A stretch of DNA of 64,000 bases from Komagataeibacter intermedius TF2. Its GTDB lineage: Bacteria; Pseudomonadota; Alphaproteobacteria; Acetobacterales; Acetobacteraceae. The position numbers and the translations under genes are program-made. Below are positions 47,572-57,866 of this stretch, in pieces (within the stretch, counting starts at the first letter, position 1; the number at the start of each line of letters is the position of its first letter). The stretch is taken from positions 1-64,000 of the forward strand of contig NZ_BANF01000100.1 in assembly GCF_000964425.1 (NCBI RefSeq), read 5' to 3'. The notes below the pieces were generated by a model, which searched no databases, was not told the origin of the DNA, and saw nothing but the letters and a program-made list of their open reading frames with translations.

Positions 47572-48693
47572 GTGTTCTCATCCGCCCTTTCACTGACTGC
47601 CCGGCTTGCGGCCTGTCTTACGGCTGTCACGCTGATGGCCACATCGGCCCTCGCCGCCCCTGCACCGGCCACGACCGGTCAGGAACTTGTAATCGAGGAT
47701 AACGATTTCCTTGGTCCGGGTGGGTCGGACCAGCTTTCGGCCATTCCGCTGCTGTTCAACCCGCATGTCCGCGTGCTGGGCTTTACGGTGGTGTCGGGCG
47801 ACGGGTGGGAAAACGCGGAATCCGCGCACCTGCGCCGCCTGCTGGAAATCGTGGGACGTACCGACGTGCCGGTTGCCGATGGCGCGGTCTATCCGCTGGT
47901 CAACACACGGGCCGAAATGAAACTGCATGAACAGCAGTACGGCATCATTCCATGGAAAGGCGCATGGGGCGGGGCCGGTTCGATCGACAGCGCCACGGAC
48001 ACCCAGCCCGCCATCCCGGCCATGAAGGAAGGCGCGCCCCATCTGGCCCCCGTGGCGCAGAGTGCGGCGCAGTTCCTGATTGAACAGGTCCATGCCCACC
48101 CGCATGAGGTCACGATTGTCGCGGCGGGACCGCTGACCAACCTGGCGCTGGCGATCCGTCAGGACCCGACCTTTGCCGAAACGGCAAAGCAGCTTGTTTT
48201 CATGGGGGGCCTGCTGGACACCAGCATGATGTCCATTACCGGCAATGCGGACTTCGCCTCCGATTTCAACATGATCTTTGATCCCGAAGCCGCCCATATC
48301 ACGCTGACCGCGCCGTGGAAGAAGGTGACCGTGGTGGGCAGCGTCTCGAACGATCTCATGCTGTCGAAGCAGTACCTGGCCCGGCTGACGGCGAAGAAGA
48401 CGCCGCTGACCGATTATATCGGCAGATATTATGATCCCCTGCCCATGTGGGATGAAATGACGACCGCCATCACCGCCGATCCCACGCTGGTGACATCCGC
48501 CGTGGATGCCCGCATGGATATTGATACCAGCCGTGGCCCGCATTACGGCCATGCCTTTGTCGTGCCCGATTCGCTGGCCCCGCATGACAGCCCCATGCGC
48601 ACCGTGCATATCGTGCGCAGCATCGATGCCGACCGCTTCCGCGACATTTTCGCGCAGCAGGCACATACCGACCTGCCCGGTCGGGAGCACTGA
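47572..48693 (+). CDS. Secreted nucleoside hydrolase (inosine-uridine type)
   Basis: Hydrolyses ribonucleosides to base and ribose. The 373-aa product has a Sec signal (LAACLTAVTLMATSALA). The N-terminal metal motif is VIEDNDFLGPGGSDQLSA, a variant of the DxDxxxDD calcium site used by a secreted subfamily. VTIVAAGPLTNLALAIRQDP and DFASDFNMIFDPEAAHI are the conserved core, and the final metal Asp lies in the C-terminal half. GTG 47572 is preceded 8 nt by AAGGAG; GTG 47563 overlaps that box and is less likely. It would scavenge nucleosides in the periplasm. Confidence 0.88.
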   Translation: MFSSALSLTARLAACLTAVTLMATSALAAPAPATTGQELVIEDNDFLGPGGSDQLSAIPLLFNPHVRVLGFTVVSGDGWENAESAHLRRLLEIVGRTDVPVADGAVYPLVNTRAEMKLHEQQYGIIPWKGAWGGAGSIDSATDTQPAIPAMKEGAPHLAPVAQSAAQFLIEQVHAHPHEVTIVAAGPLTNLALAIRQDPTFAETAKQLVFMGGLLDTSMMSITGNADFASDFNMIFDPEAAHITLTAPWKKVTVVGSVSNDLMLSKQYLARLTAKKTPLTDYIGRYYDPLPMWDEMTTAITADPTLVTSAVDARMDIDTSRGPHYGHAFVVPDSLAPHDSPMRTVHIVRSIDADRFRDIFAQQAHTDLPGREH

Positions 48694-48710
48694 CGGGGAA
48701 TACACGCAGC

Positions 48711-49154
48711 ATGCTGCACATGGTCAAACTGGCGGTTGGCATCCAGTCCATCGAGGACCTGGCCGCGCGCCAGTCCCTCCAGACGCCGCCGGTTGATGAC
48801 CTGGACGGCACCAGCGCCGCCGGCATGCCGTGGTTCCGTACCCGCATGTACCCCCGCAGGGCCGCGGACATACTGGATGGCGGGTCGATCTACCGTGTCA
48901 TTGCCGGGCGCATCCTGTGCCGCCAGCGCATTACCGCAATCCAGCCCGACACGCGTGAAGATGGCACGCCATGCGCGCTGGTGGTCATGGCGCCTGACAT
49001 CATCCCGGTCCAGCCACGCGCCATGCGGCCGTTTCAGGGCTGGCGCTACCTCCGCCCCGAGGATGCGCCGCCCGACCTGCTGGCCAACAGCCATACGGGC
49101 GATGCGTTGCCCGAAGCCCTCCGTAACGAACTGGCGGAACTGTGCCTGATCTGA
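48711..49154 (+). CDS. DUF1489-family protein
   Basis: A 147-aa cytoplasmic protein of an alphaproteobacterial family without known function. Typical features are MLHMVKLAVGIQSIEDLAARQ at the start, WFRTRMYPRRAADILDGGSIYRVIAGRILCRQRI in the middle, and MRPFQGWRYLRPEDAPPDL at the end. The RQR and PFQGWRYL motifs are the family hallmark. It follows the nucleoside hydrolase by 17 bp and is 2 bp from the lytic transglycosylase, so the three may share a transcript. Confidence 0.85.
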   Translation: MLHMVKLAVGIQSIEDLAARQSLQTPPVDDLDGTSAAGMPWFRTRMYPRRAADILDGGSIYRVIAGRILCRQRITAIQPDTREDGTPCALVVMAPDIIPVQPRAMRPFQGWRYLRPEDAPPDLLANSHTGDALPEALRNELAELCLI

Positions 49155-49156
49155 AC

Positions 49157-50248
49157 ATGTCCCCGACCCTTTCTTCCCTGCGGGGCATGACGCGCCTTGG
49201 TGTTCTGGCCCTGACCGGGCTGGGCCTTGCCGCCTGCGCCAGTTCAGGCGGCGGCGGTGGAAAGACGTCGCATTACAACAGCTATTATGAAGGCAAGGCC
49301 GCCTACCGCGCGCCGGGCCCGGCCACGGACCCGTGGCAGCCCTATATTGCCGATGCCTCCACCCGGTTCGCGGTACCGCAGGAATGGATCCGCGCCGTGA
49401 TCCAGAAGGAATCCGGCGGCCATGAATATATCGACGGGCACCTGACCCGGTCGGCCAGCGGGGCGATCGGGCTCATGCAGCTCATGCCGCCGACCTATGC
49501 CGACATGCAGCGCCGCAACCACCTTGGGTCCGACCCGTACAACCCGCATGACAACATCCTTGCGGGCACGGCCTATATCCGCATCCTGTACGGGCTATAT
49601 GGCGCGCCGGGCTTCCTTGCGGCTTATAACGCGGGCACGCAGCGTCTGAATGACTATCTTGAAAATGGTCGCCCCCTGCCCAGCCAGACAGTCCGCTACC
49701 TGCGTATCATCACCCCCAACCTTGGCGACGAGGTCGCGTTGAGCGGGCCGCTGGCGGTCTATGGTTCCTCCGGCCAGCGCGTCGCGGCCAACCCGCCCGC
49801 GCTGGGACCGGGCAACACCAGGGTCAAGGCCGACCATACCTATATCCAGTACGCCACCCTTAACCCGCCCGCCCCCGTACAGCACCGCACGGCCTGCGTG
49901 CAGGACGCCAGTCTGGCGTATGATCCCACCAACACCACGTGCCATACCGACGCCCGCACGGCTGCCGCCCCCGCCGCCAGCGCCGGGGCCGGTTACGGGG
50001 CATGGATGGTGCAGGTCGGAGCCTTTACCGCCGAGGGACAGGCCCGCTTCGCCACCACCATGGCCCGGCAGGGGGATTTCGCCGCCCTGCAGGGCGCGCG
50101 CAGCATGGTCATTCCGGTCAACAGGCCCACCGGCGGCGTGATCTATCGCGCCCGCCTTGCCGGGCTGTCACAGGCGACGGCCACGCAGGCCTGTTCCACA
50201 CTGAAAAATCAGGGCCTGCCCTGCAGCGTGGTCCGCCCGGGACAGTAA
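49157..50248 (+). CDS. Lipoprotein lytic transglycosylase with SPOR-like C-terminus
   Basis: A 363-aa outer-membrane-directed enzyme that cuts peptidoglycan glycan strands. The lipobox is LTGLGLAACASS (lipidated Cys at about residue 27 from ATG 49157). The SLT domain (about 62-185) has IRAVIQKESGGHEYI with the catalytic Glu, SASGAIGLMQLMPPTYADM, and LAAYNAGTQRLNDYL. A linker follows, then a C-terminal SPOR-like domain (about 280-360; AWMVQVGAFTAEGQARF, YRARLAGLSQATATQACSTLK) that binds denuded glycan at division sites. The start is uncertain (49157 or 49187). A repeat copy lies just after the stop. Confidence 0.87.
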   Translation: MSPTLSSLRGMTRLGVLALTGLGLAACASSGGGGGKTSHYNSYYEGKAAYRAPGPATDPWQPYIADASTRFAVPQEWIRAVIQKESGGHEYIDGHLTRSASGAIGLMQLMPPTYADMQRRNHLGSDPYNPHDNILAGTAYIRILYGLYGAPGFLAAYNAGTQRLNDYLENGRPLPSQTVRYLRIITPNLGDEVALSGPLAVYGSSGQRVAANPPALGPGNTRVKADHTYIQYATLNPPAPVQHRTACVQDASLAYDPTNTTCHTDARTAAAPAASAGAGYGAWMVQVGAFTAEGQARFATTMARQGDFAALQGARSMVIPVNRPTGGVIYRARLAGLSQATATQACSTLKNQGLPCSVVRPGQ

Positions 50249-50280
50249 CAGGGTCCGATGACGTCCTGATGCGCAACATA

Positions 50281-50358
50281 AACGTTCCGGAGTGTCGCCT
50301 TTGTTCAAAAAGGCGACGTTCTTCCGAAGCTTTCTGAAGAACGCTTCACCAAAAATCT
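50281..50358 (+). repeat. Dispersed hairpin repeat, plus orientation; likely terminator
   Basis: AACGTTCCGGAGT, then hairpin GTCGCCT/AGGCGAC (50294-50300/50311-50317) with a T/A-rich loop, then hairpin GAAGC/GCTTC (50326-50330/50343-50347) and ACCAAAAATC. It closely matches 46205-46287 and lies between two convergent genes. Confidence 0.75.
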
Positions 50359-50385
50359 TTCTTCATTTTCATGAACATATTGTCC

Positions 50386-52422
50386 CTATTCCGCAGCCAC
50401 AACCGGCGCGGGCGTGCTGTCCAGCGCACCGGGCACATGCAGCGCGGGCAGATGCAGCGTCGCATGCCGCACCATCATGACAGAAGAAAACCCCAGAGAG
50501 AGAGTATAATCCCCCGCTGGCACGCTCCAGTTGCCGCCCGCCGGGTTCCACTGCCCCACCAGCCGCAGGCTGACCGGCACGCCCAGCCGCACCGTATGTC
50601 CCGGCGCGACAATGATGCTGCGCCATCCGGCCAGGCGACGGGCAGCGCCCGGCACATCATCGGGCATTTCCACATATAGCTGCGGAACCGCGCGCACCGG
50701 GGTGTCATCGGGGTTGGTGATGGAGAAACTGGCCGTCGCATGGTTGCCCTCGCGCACGACATGCAGGTCACTGAAGGTCAGGTGTCCCCGCGTTGACAGG
50801 CCATAGCCAAACGGGAACAGCGGTACGACATGGGCGCGGGCGAACGCGCGATAATCGGCATCCGCCAGGCCCGGCGGGTAAAAGCCCCCCGTCAGCGTAA
50901 CCGGCAGATGCCCGGAAAAATCCTGCTGTCCGGACAGAAGGGCGGCCAGTGGCTGGGCGTATTCATCCCGCCACGCCCATGCCTGCACCACGCTGTCCAC
51001 CGTATCCAGCCAGGGCATCTGCCGGTCCGGGTCGTCCGACGCCAGCACCACGACAACGTGCCCCCCCATTTCCGCCACTGTCGAAATCATCTGGTTGTCA
51101 TCATTGCCGGCACTCAGCACCAGCGTGCGCGCGGCCTGCGATACGGCAGGTGGCAGGGTGCCAGGGGCACCCGCTCCCTCTGTCGCAACGGACAGCGCCA
51201 CATTCAGCCCCGCATGCCGCAGCGCATCAGCCAGCTTTTCCGCCGCAGGACGCAACGCGGGATGGACCAGTATCAGGACGGGGCCAAGGGCGGGGTCAAA
51301 CGGCACGACCCTGTTTTCATTCTGCAGCAGGACCGCGCCCTGTGCCTCCACATCCGCCACCAGCGTGTCAGGGGATGCGGGCGGCGCACCATTATGCGCG
51401 CTGGAGAAAGGGGGCGGATGGTCAAGGCTGCCCGACATGTAGAACGAAGCGAGGATATGCGTCACCATGGCCTGCACCTGCGCGGGTTTCAGACTGCCCT
51501 CGCGCACGGCCTGCCGCAGGGCCGCGCCAAAGACGTCATGGCCGTCCGTATCCACCTGTTCCATGTCCACGCTGGCCGCCACGGCCGCCAGCGTGGGCGC
51601 GATGTCCGCATTCCTGATTTCGCCCGCGCCACCGGGCCGCGCCATGACCATGCCGGGGAAATGCCAGGCGTCATGCACTATGGACCCAAGGCCGGTTACG
51701 GTCTGGCACGGCGCCATGCCACCACACAGTATGGCGCCCCCATGCGCCGTCTCCAGCGCCATGGCGACACCCAGCAGGCTCTGGGATGCAAGCTGGGCCG
51801 CGGGCACCTGCGTCGTGCGGTCAGGCAGGGCGCCATCCGCGCGGGGCTGTTCCTCCGTCGCGACGGACCCGAAGACCGGAAGCACATGCCCCGCCAGCAG
51901 TCCCGCCCCGATCATGCCCGCCATGCCTCCGGCAAGAACCTGGTCCTCCCCCGCCTGCAGGCGGCCCGACGGCAGCAGGTCAACGCCCCCCACCCGCAGC
52001 ACCGCACGGCCGTGCAGCCATTCGGACCGTGCCCGCGCGCTGCCCGCCCGGCGGGCAAGGTCAGGGTCCCATGTCGCCGCCAGCGCCAGCCATGGCAGCA
52101 GCGGATGGGGTGCGCCATCGGCAGACTGGGCCGCATGGGCGAAATCCGGCATGCGCAGCACCGGCAGGCCCAGACGGGCCACGCCCGGCCATGCCAGCAG
52201 GTCGCCTGCCTCCGCTGTGGTGCCCAGACCGGCAGCGGGGCGGGCCTGCACGACCGTCTGCTGTTCATCAGGCTGCATGCGCGCAGCCATGTCCGCCGCA
52301 TGCGCGGTGCCCGTGCTGCCACCCGGCGCCCCGGCGGCATGGGCTGGCATGACCGACAGCGGCAAAAACACGATGCCCGTACACAGGGCGGCGACGTACC
52401 ATATGGCTGAATGTCTCATCAT
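50386..52422 (-). CDS. Secreted GH3-like protein, probably catalytically inactive
   Basis: About 678 aa with a Sec signal (SAIWYVAALCTGIVFLPLSVMPAHAA). The order of domains is that of GH3 beta-glucosidases: an N-terminal barrel (LPVLRMPDFAHAAQS, LALAATWDPDLARRAG), the GLDQEMP region here as ASVDMEQVD with FGAALRQAVREG, the (alpha/beta)6 domain (AQGAVLLQNENRVVPFDP), and a fibronectin-III-like end (HVVPLFPFGYGLSTRGHLTF). The nucleophile stretch, normally FVMSDWG, reads MVMARPGG, so Asp is missing. The KHF and RDPRWGR substrate motifs are also gone. It probably binds rather than cleaves sugars. Two adjacent ATGs (52422, 52419) can start it. Confidence 0.75.
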   Translation of the reverse strand: MMRHSAIWYVAALCTGIVFLPLSVMPAHAAGAPGGSTGTAHAADMAARMQPDEQQTVVQARPAAGLGTTAEAGDLLAWPGVARLGLPVLRMPDFAHAAQSADGAPHPLLPWLALAATWDPDLARRAGSARARSEWLHGRAVLRVGGVDLLPSGRLQAGEDQVLAGGMAGMIGAGLLAGHVLPVFGSVATEEQPRADGALPDRTTQVPAAQLASQSLLGVAMALETAHGGAILCGGMAPCQTVTGLGSIVHDAWHFPGMVMARPGGAGEIRNADIAPTLAAVAASVDMEQVDTDGHDVFGAALRQAVREGSLKPAQVQAMVTHILASFYMSGSLDHPPPFSSAHNGAPPASPDTLVADVEAQGAVLLQNENRVVPFDPALGPVLILVHPALRPAAEKLADALRHAGLNVALSVATEGAGAPGTLPPAVSQAARTLVLSAGNDDNQMISTVAEMGGHVVVVLASDDPDRQMPWLDTVDSVVQAWAWRDEYAQPLAALLSGQQDFSGHLPVTLTGGFYPPGLADADYRAFARAHVVPLFPFGYGLSTRGHLTFSDLHVVREGNHATASFSITNPDDTPVRAVPQLYVEMPDDVPGAARRLAGWRSIIVAPGHTVRLGVPVSLRLVGQWNPAGGNWSVPAGDYTLSLGFSSVMMVRHATLHLPALHVPGALDSTPAPVVAAE

Positions 52423-52647
52423 GTCCCATTGCTGTTGAAAGGTGACGCCATTTTTGCGCCTCCGGGCCGGGATTGTCACGCAACGCAGGGTAAAGTGGCC
52501 GTGCGACTTGGCGGGACAGGCGGGGCAGGATATGAAGAACGGACAACGCGACAGGCCAGAACGCACCCTGCCCGGCATGGCCGGCAGGTCAGGCGCATGG
52601 CTGGATTACCACATGCGGGGGCCATCCCCGGCGTCCATAGAGGCATC

Positions 52648-53181
52648 ATGACCCTTCGTCCGCCCTGTTCTGCCCCTCCTGCCGCCCCATCGGGCCGCCA
52701 CCTGCCGCCGCGTGCGATCGTGCCCGCGCTGCTGGCCATAAGCCTGCTGGCAGGCTGCGGCAGCGCGCCACAGCATGACAAAAGCGGGCTGGCCATTCCC
52801 CAGAACCGCCTGCTGAAGGAAGACCGGGGCGCCAATGGCGGTTCTACCCCGCTGGAAAGCAACGGGGTCAATGCCTTCCTGTGGCGCGGCGCGCTGGATA
52901 CGCTGTCCTTCATGCCGTTCGCCTCCGCCGATGCGGTGGCGGGCGTGATCCTGACGGACTGGTACACACCGCCCGCAACCAAGGATGAACGCTTCAAGAT
53001 CACCTGTTTCATCCTGTCGCGCAGCCTGCGTTCGGATGCGGTGCGCGTATCGGTGTTCCGTCAGGTGTTCCAGGACAACCAGTGGGTCGATACCCCGGTC
53101 GCGGCCAATACCGTATCCGACATTACCGCGCGTATCCTGACCCGCGCGCGCCAGCTGCGGACCGATAGCGGACAGCGCTGA
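52648..53181 (+). CDS. DUF3576-family lipoprotein
   Basis: A 177-aa lipoprotein with lipobox ISLLAGCGS (lipidated Cys about residue 37). The DUF3576 core follows: [68 protein letters not shown]. The family is typical of alphaproteobacteria and usually lies directly upstream of leuS and lptE, as here, which suggests a role in the envelope. The ATG is preceded by AGAGG at 4-5 nt. Its molecular function is not established. Confidence 0.85.
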   Translation: MTLRPPCSAPPAAPSGRHLPPRAIVPALLAISLLAGCGSAPQHDKSGLAIPQNRLLKEDRGANGGSTPLESNGVNAFLWRGALDTLSFMPFASADAVAGVILTDWYTPPATKDERFKITCFILSRSLRSDAVRVSVFRQVFQDNQWVDTPVAANTVSDITARILTRARQLRTDSGQR

Positions 53182-53282
53182 CCCCCGGCCCGACGTTCCT
53201 TTCCACCGGGCGGCGCAGGCCGTGCCGCCCGCACCCTTCCGGCGGGGGCAGCCCCGCCTCCCGCATACCGAACCAGAAGAAG

Positions 53283-55916
53283 ATGACCGAAACCAGCACC
53301 CCACCGGACAGCGCCCTCCCCGCCTATGACTTCCACACGGCCGAGCCGCAGTGGCAGGAACGCTGGGCTTCGTCAGGCATCTTCAATGTCCCGGACGTTC
53401 CCCCTGCCGACCGGCCCAAATATTATGTGCTGGAGATGTTCCCCTATCCGTCGGGGCAGCTGCATATGGGCCATGTGCGCAACTATACGCTGGGTGATGT
53501 GGTGGCGCGGTACAAGCGCGCGCGTGGCTTCAGCGTGCTGCACCCGATGGGCTGGGACGCCTTTGGCCTGCCGGCGGAAAACGCCGCGCGCGAACGCGGG
53601 GTGCATCCGGGCCAGTGGACGATGGACAACATCGCCGCCATGCGCGCGACGCTGAAACGGCTGGGCTTTTCATTCAACTGGGATCGTGAGATCGCAACCT
53701 GCCTGCCGGAATATTATGGCAAGCAGCAGAAGCTGTTCCTCGACATGCTCAAGGGCGGGCTGGTTGAACGGCGCGAAAGCTGGGTCAACTGGGATCCCGT
53801 GGACAACACCGTACTGGCGAACGAGCAGGTGGTCGATGGCCGGGGCTGGCGTTCGGGCGCGCTGATCGAACAGAAGAAGCTGTCGCAGTGGTTCCTGAAA
53901 ATCACGCAGTTCGCCCCGCAGCTGCTTGATGGCCTGTCCACCCTGCCGCGCTGGCCCGAACGCGTGCGCACCATGCAGGAACGCTGGATTGGCCGATCCG
54001 AAGGGGCCAGGGTCCGTTTCGCCCTGCATGAACCGCCAGCGGGTTTCGACATCGACCTTGATTCGATCGAGGTCTTCACCACCCGCCCCGACACGCTGTT
54101 TGGCATGTCCTTCCTGGCCATTGCGGCCGACCATCCGCTGGCGGCCAGGATTGCGGCCAAAAATGCGGCGGCCGGGGAATTCATTGCCGAATGCCAGCGT
54201 CTGGGCACGTCGGAAGAGGCAATCGAAACCGCTGAAAAGCGTGGATTCGACACCGGGCTGCGCGTCAGCCACCCCTTCATGCCCGATAAATCCTTTCCGG
54301 TCTGGATCGCGAATTTCGTGCTGATGGATTACGGGACGGGCGCGGTGTTCGGCTGCCCGTGCGGCGACCAGCGCGACCTTGATTTCGCGCGCAAGTACAA
54401 CCTGCCGGTTACCCCCGTGATCCTGCCGCCGGGGGCCGAGGCCGCGACCTTCACCATGACCGACAGGGCCTGTGACGGCCACGGCACGCTGTTCAATTCC
54501 GGCTTCCTGGACGGTCTGGATACCGAGACGGCGAAAAAGGAAGCGATCACCCGGCTGGAAGGCATGGGAATCGGTCAGGGCGTGGTCAACTGGCGGCTGC
54601 GTGACTGGGGCATTTCGCGCCAGCGTTACTGGGGCTGCCCCATTCCCGTCATCCACTGCACGGATTGCGGCGCGCAGCCGGTGCCCGATGACCAGCTTCC
54701 GGTCACGCTGCCTGAGGACGTGACATTCGACCGCCCCGGCAACCCGCTGGAACACCACCCGACATGGAAGCACGTGACCTGCCCCAAATGTGGCAAGGCC
54801 GCCGTGCGCGAAACCGATACCTGCGACACCTTCGTGGACAGTTCGTGGTATTTCGCCCGCTTCACCGCGCCACACGCGCCCACGCCCACCGTGCCTGCCG
54901 CAGCTGATGGCTGGCTGCCGGTGGACCAGTATATCGGCGGGATCGAACATGCGATCCTGCACCTGCTGTATGCCCGCTTCTTCACCCGCGCGATGCATGA
55001 GACAGGACACCTGCATGTGGACGAACCCTTCAACGGGCTGTTCACGCAGGGGATGGTCAACCACGAAAGCTACCGCGACGCGGACGGCAACTGGCTGTAT
55101 CCCGAAGAGGTCGAGCGCAGGGCCGACGGGGCCGTACGCCGCGACAATGGTGCGCCCGTCACCATCGGTCGCGTGGAAAAGATGTCCAAGTCCAAGCGCA
55201 ACACGGTGGCGCCCGTCGCCATCATCGAACGCTTCGGCGCGGATACGGCACGGTGGTTCGTACTGTCCGACAGCCCGCCGGAACGTGACATGGAATGGAC
55301 GGAATCCGGCGTTGCCGCGGCATCGCGCTTCCTGCAGCGCCTGTTCCGCCTTGTCCGCACGGTGGCGGAACAGACCCCGGCGGATGCCGCGTGTCCCGCC
55401 ACCATCTCACGCAATGCGGATGCCCTGCGCCGCACCACCCACCGCACCATCGCGGCAGTGACCGATGCGCTGGAAACCTTCAGTGTCAACGTCGCCGTGG
55501 CGCGACTGCATGAACTGACCTCCGCCATGGCCGATGCGGAAAAGACGGCAGGCGAGGACGGCATGGCGTTCGCCCGGCGTGAAGCGGCCACCACGCTGGC
55601 GCTGCTGTGCGCGCCCATGGTGCCGCATCAGGCGGAAACGATGATGGCGCTGCTTGAACCCGGTGGCCAGCCGGTGGTGGACCGCACGTGGCCGGTCGCC
55701 ATCGCGGACCTGCTGAAGGCGAACGAACTGACCATCGCCGTCCAGATCATGGGCAAGCTGCGCGGTACGATCGCCGTGCCGCCGGACATGCCCGCGGACA
55801 GGGTCATCGCCATGGCGGAAGCCGAACCCAACGTGGCGCGCCTGCTGGATGGCGCGCGGATCGTCAAGCGCATCCATGTGCCGGGCCGGATCGTCAACTT
55901 CGTGGTTGCGAAATAG
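53283..55916 (+). CDS. leuS: Leucyl-tRNA synthetase
   Basis: Class Ia synthetase that charges and proofreads tRNA-Leu. The 877-aa product shows [28 protein letters not shown] (HIGH as HMGH), the CP1 editing domain (about 225-420) with the threonine-rich motif [11 protein letters not shown], a leucine-specific Zn-like segment ([10 protein letters not shown] and CPKCGKAA), and KMSKSKRN for the catalytic loop. A C-terminal anticodon-binding domain and [13 protein letters not shown] end it. Length is typical. It is 102 bp after the DUF3576 gene and 3 bp before lptE. Confidence 0.97.
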   Translation: MTETSTPPDSALPAYDFHTAEPQWQERWASSGIFNVPDVPPADRPKYYVLEMFPYPSGQLHMGHVRNYTLGDVVARYKRARGFSVLHPMGWDAFGLPAENAARERGVHPGQWTMDNIAAMRATLKRLGFSFNWDREIATCLPEYYGKQQKLFLDMLKGGLVERRESWVNWDPVDNTVLANEQVVDGRGWRSGALIEQKKLSQWFLKITQFAPQLLDGLSTLPRWPERVRTMQERWIGRSEGARVRFALHEPPAGFDIDLDSIEVFTTRPDTLFGMSFLAIAADHPLAARIAAKNAAAGEFIAECQRLGTSEEAIETAEKRGFDTGLRVSHPFMPDKSFPVWIANFVLMDYGTGAVFGCPCGDQRDLDFARKYNLPVTPVILPPGAEAATFTMTDRACDGHGTLFNSGFLDGLDTETAKKEAITRLEGMGIGQGVVNWRLRDWGISRQRYWGCPIPVIHCTDCGAQPVPDDQLPVTLPEDVTFDRPGNPLEHHPTWKHVTCPKCGKAAVRETDTCDTFVDSSWYFARFTAPHAPTPTVPAAADGWLPVDQYIGGIEHAILHLLYARFFTRAMHETGHLHVDEPFNGLFTQGMVNHESYRDADGNWLYPEEVERRADGAVRRDNGAPVTIGRVEKMSKSKRNTVAPVAIIERFGADTARWFVLSDSPPERDMEWTESGVAAASRFLQRLFRLVRTVAEQTPADAACPATISRNADALRRTTHRTIAAVTDALETFSVNVAVARLHELTSAMADAEKTAGEDGMAFARREAATTLALLCAPMVPHQAETMMALLEPGGQPVVDRTWPVAIADLLKANELTIAVQIMGKLRGTIAVPPDMPADRVIAMAEAEPNVARLLDGARIVKRIHVPGRIVNFVVAK

Positions 55917-55919
55917 CCC

Positions 55920-56777
55920 ATGGCGCATCCCGTCCGTCATCCTGTCCTGCTGGGCATCCTGCTAATGGTGGCGGGATGCGGCTTTTCGCCCATGTACAAG
56001 ACGACGGGAACCCATATTGGCGCGGATGGAAAACCCACCGTGGCCAATGTGGTGGCGGAACTGAAACAGGTGTACGTACCGGTCATCCAGGAACGGTACG
56101 GTCAGCAGCTTCGCCAGTTCCTGCAGCAGGATCTGGGCGGGGCGGGGCCGGAAGACCCGACCGGTTACGAACTGCGCATCAGCACCTACATCATGAACGA
56201 GGCGGTGGACATCCACGCGGACAATACCAGTGGCCGCACACGGACCACCGCCTTCGCCCACTGGCAGCTCTATACGCTGGGGGACAACCCACGCATGCTG
56301 GCGGGGGGGGATGCCTCGGTCGTGGATGGGGTCAACAATACATATGAACAGTATTTCGCCCTGACGCTGAACCTGGAAACCGTACGGACCCGCGTCGCCA
56401 AGAACATGGCCGAACAGGTCACCCAGCAGGTCGCGACGTGGTTCCGCACACATGCCCGCCCGGCGGTGGACGGATCGGTCGCGGACCAGAACCAGCCACG
56501 CTATGTCGATCCCAACAGCATCGTGAACCCCAATAACCAGATGCCATCCCAGCAGCCGGGTGCCGATGGCCTGCCCGCGCTGGCGACGGGCCGGACAGAT
56601 TCCCAGCTGAACGAGGAAAACAACGAAGGCAGCAGCCTGTCCACCCAAAGCGTCCCCATGGACAGCACGCCGCAATCCACCAGCGGCAACCGGAGCGGTA
56701 CGGGCACCATGGCCCCGGATGTCGATACATCCCCCTCCTCCGGCATCAGCATAGGCGGCGGGGGCGCGAACGAGTGA
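55920..56777 (+). CDS. lptE: LPS-assembly lipoprotein LptE
   Basis: Outer-membrane lipoprotein that plugs LptD for LPS export. The 285-aa product has lipobox LLMVAGCGFSPMYK (GCGF is the family hallmark). A compact LptE-like core follows (about 35-180; VYVPVIQERYGQQLRQFLQQDL, YELRISTYIMNEAVDIHADNTSGRTR, ARVAKNMAEQVTQQVATWF-like end). An extended C-terminal low-complexity tail of about 90 Asn/Gln/Ser/Thr/Gly residues is unusual. It lies 3 bp after leuS and overlaps holA by 4 nt, the normal alphaproteobacterial order. Confidence 0.88.
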   Translation: MAHPVRHPVLLGILLMVAGCGFSPMYKTTGTHIGADGKPTVANVVAELKQVYVPVIQERYGQQLRQFLQQDLGGAGPEDPTGYELRISTYIMNEAVDIHADNTSGRTRTTAFAHWQLYTLGDNPRMLAGGDASVVDGVNNTYEQYFALTLNLETVRTRVAKNMAEQVTQQVATWFRTHARPAVDGSVADQNQPRYVDPNSIVNPNNQMPSQQPGADGLPALATGRTDSQLNEENNEGSSLSTQSVPMDSTPQSTSGNRSGTGTMAPDVDTSPSSGISIGGGGANE

Positions 56778-57793
56778 AGATCGATGCCCGCGCCGTCAAC
56801 GCCACCCTGCAGGCCCCGGGTGCGCTGCGGGCCATTATCCTGCACGGGGATGACGCGGGGCTGATTCGTGAACGGGCCACGACCGCGGCGAAAGCGGTCT
56901 GCGCGGATCTGCACGATCCGTTCCGGGTCGCCATTCTGGGGCGCGAAGACCATGACCGGCTGGAAGAGGAGACGACCGCCCTTGCCCTGACGGGAGGGCG
57001 ACGCGTGGTCTGGCTGCGCGAGGCGGGTGACAGCCTGCTTGCCCCATTGCAGCGCAGCCTGGACCAGTCATCCGATACGCTGATAATTATGGAAGCGCTG
57101 GGCCTTGCGTCGCGTTCGAAGTTGCGTGCCTTTGCGGAAAAGGACAGGCAGTGCGGCGTGATCGGCTGTTACCCCGAAGAGGGACGGACGCTGGAAGCCG
57201 CCATCCGGCAGATGCTATCGACACAGAATGTAGGGATCGACCCCGATGCGCTGGGGTGGATGGTGGAACGCGCGGGGCCCGACCGCGCGGCGACACGCAG
57301 CGAGGTTGAAAAACTGGTCCTGTTCGCCGGTGCGGGTGGCAGGCTGGGGATGGAGGACGTGCGCGCGTGCATTGGTGACGCGGCGGGCGTATCACTGGAA
57401 GATGCGGCCTTTGCCGCCATGACGGGTGACCGCAGGGGGGCGGATGCCGCCGCGGAACGGGCGCTGACCACCGATGGCAGCAGTCCGGTCGCTTTGGCGC
57501 GCGTGCTGCTGTCGCACATTCACCGGCTGCGACGGGCGCGGATTGCGGTGGATGGCGGGGCAAGCCGGGCGGACGCCATGCGGCAGCTGCGTCCCCCCGT
57601 TTTTTTCAAACGCACCGACAGCTTCGGTCAGGCCATGATGATATGGTCCGCCAGCGCCCTGCTGCGCGCGGCGGAAGACACGCAGGCGCTGGAACTGGCA
57701 TGCAAACAGACCGGCAGCCCCGATGTGGTGCTGTGCCTGCGCCATATCGCCCGGCTATGCGCGCAGGCGCAACAGATGCGCAGACGGCATTAA
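56774..57793 (+). CDS. holA: DNA polymerase III subunit delta
   Basis: The delta subunit opens the sliding clamp as part of the clamp loader. The 339-aa product begins MKIDARAVNATLQAPGALRAIILHGDDAGLIRERA (GDD is the nucleotide-fold motif, degenerate in delta). It has ALTGGRRVVWLREAGD, WMVERAGPDRAATRSEVEKLVLF and a helical C-terminal collar (SPVALARVLLSHIHRLRRARI). The start is a GTG overlapping the lptE stop by 4 nt, so translation is coupled. A short AT-rich hairpin follows before the tRNA promoter. Confidence 0.9.
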   Translation: MKIDARAVNATLQAPGALRAIILHGDDAGLIRERATTAAKAVCADLHDPFRVAILGREDHDRLEEETTALALTGGRRVVWLREAGDSLLAPLQRSLDQSSDTLIIMEALGLASRSKLRAFAEKDRQCGVIGCYPEEGRTLEAAIRQMLSTQNVGIDPDALGWMVERAGPDRAATRSEVEKLVLFAGAGGRLGMEDVRACIGDAAGVSLEDAAFAAMTGDRRGADAAAERALTTDGSSPVALARVLLSHIHRLRRARIAVDGGASRADAMRQLRPPVFFKRTDSFGQAMMIWSASALLRAAEDTQALELACKQTGSPDVVLCLRHIARLCAQAQQMRRRH

Positions 57794-57827
57794 GGGAAAA
57801 TATTCCCCCTTCCCTTCGTGAAACATC

Positions 57828-57855
57828 TTGCCGGGCTGGGCTGCCTCGGTTAGAA
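57828..57855 (+). promoter_or_regulatory. Candidate promoter of the tRNA-Arg gene
   Basis: TTGCCG (57828-57833), a 16-bp spacer, then TTAGAA (57850-57855), 11 nt before the first base of the tRNA. Confidence 0.45.
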
Positions 57856-57866
57856 AATCCGGGTGT

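Noticed and set aside
53670-55064. A 464-codon frame antisense to leuS
   Set aside because: It is a shadow of leuS codon bias, and leuS has all the synthetase motifs.
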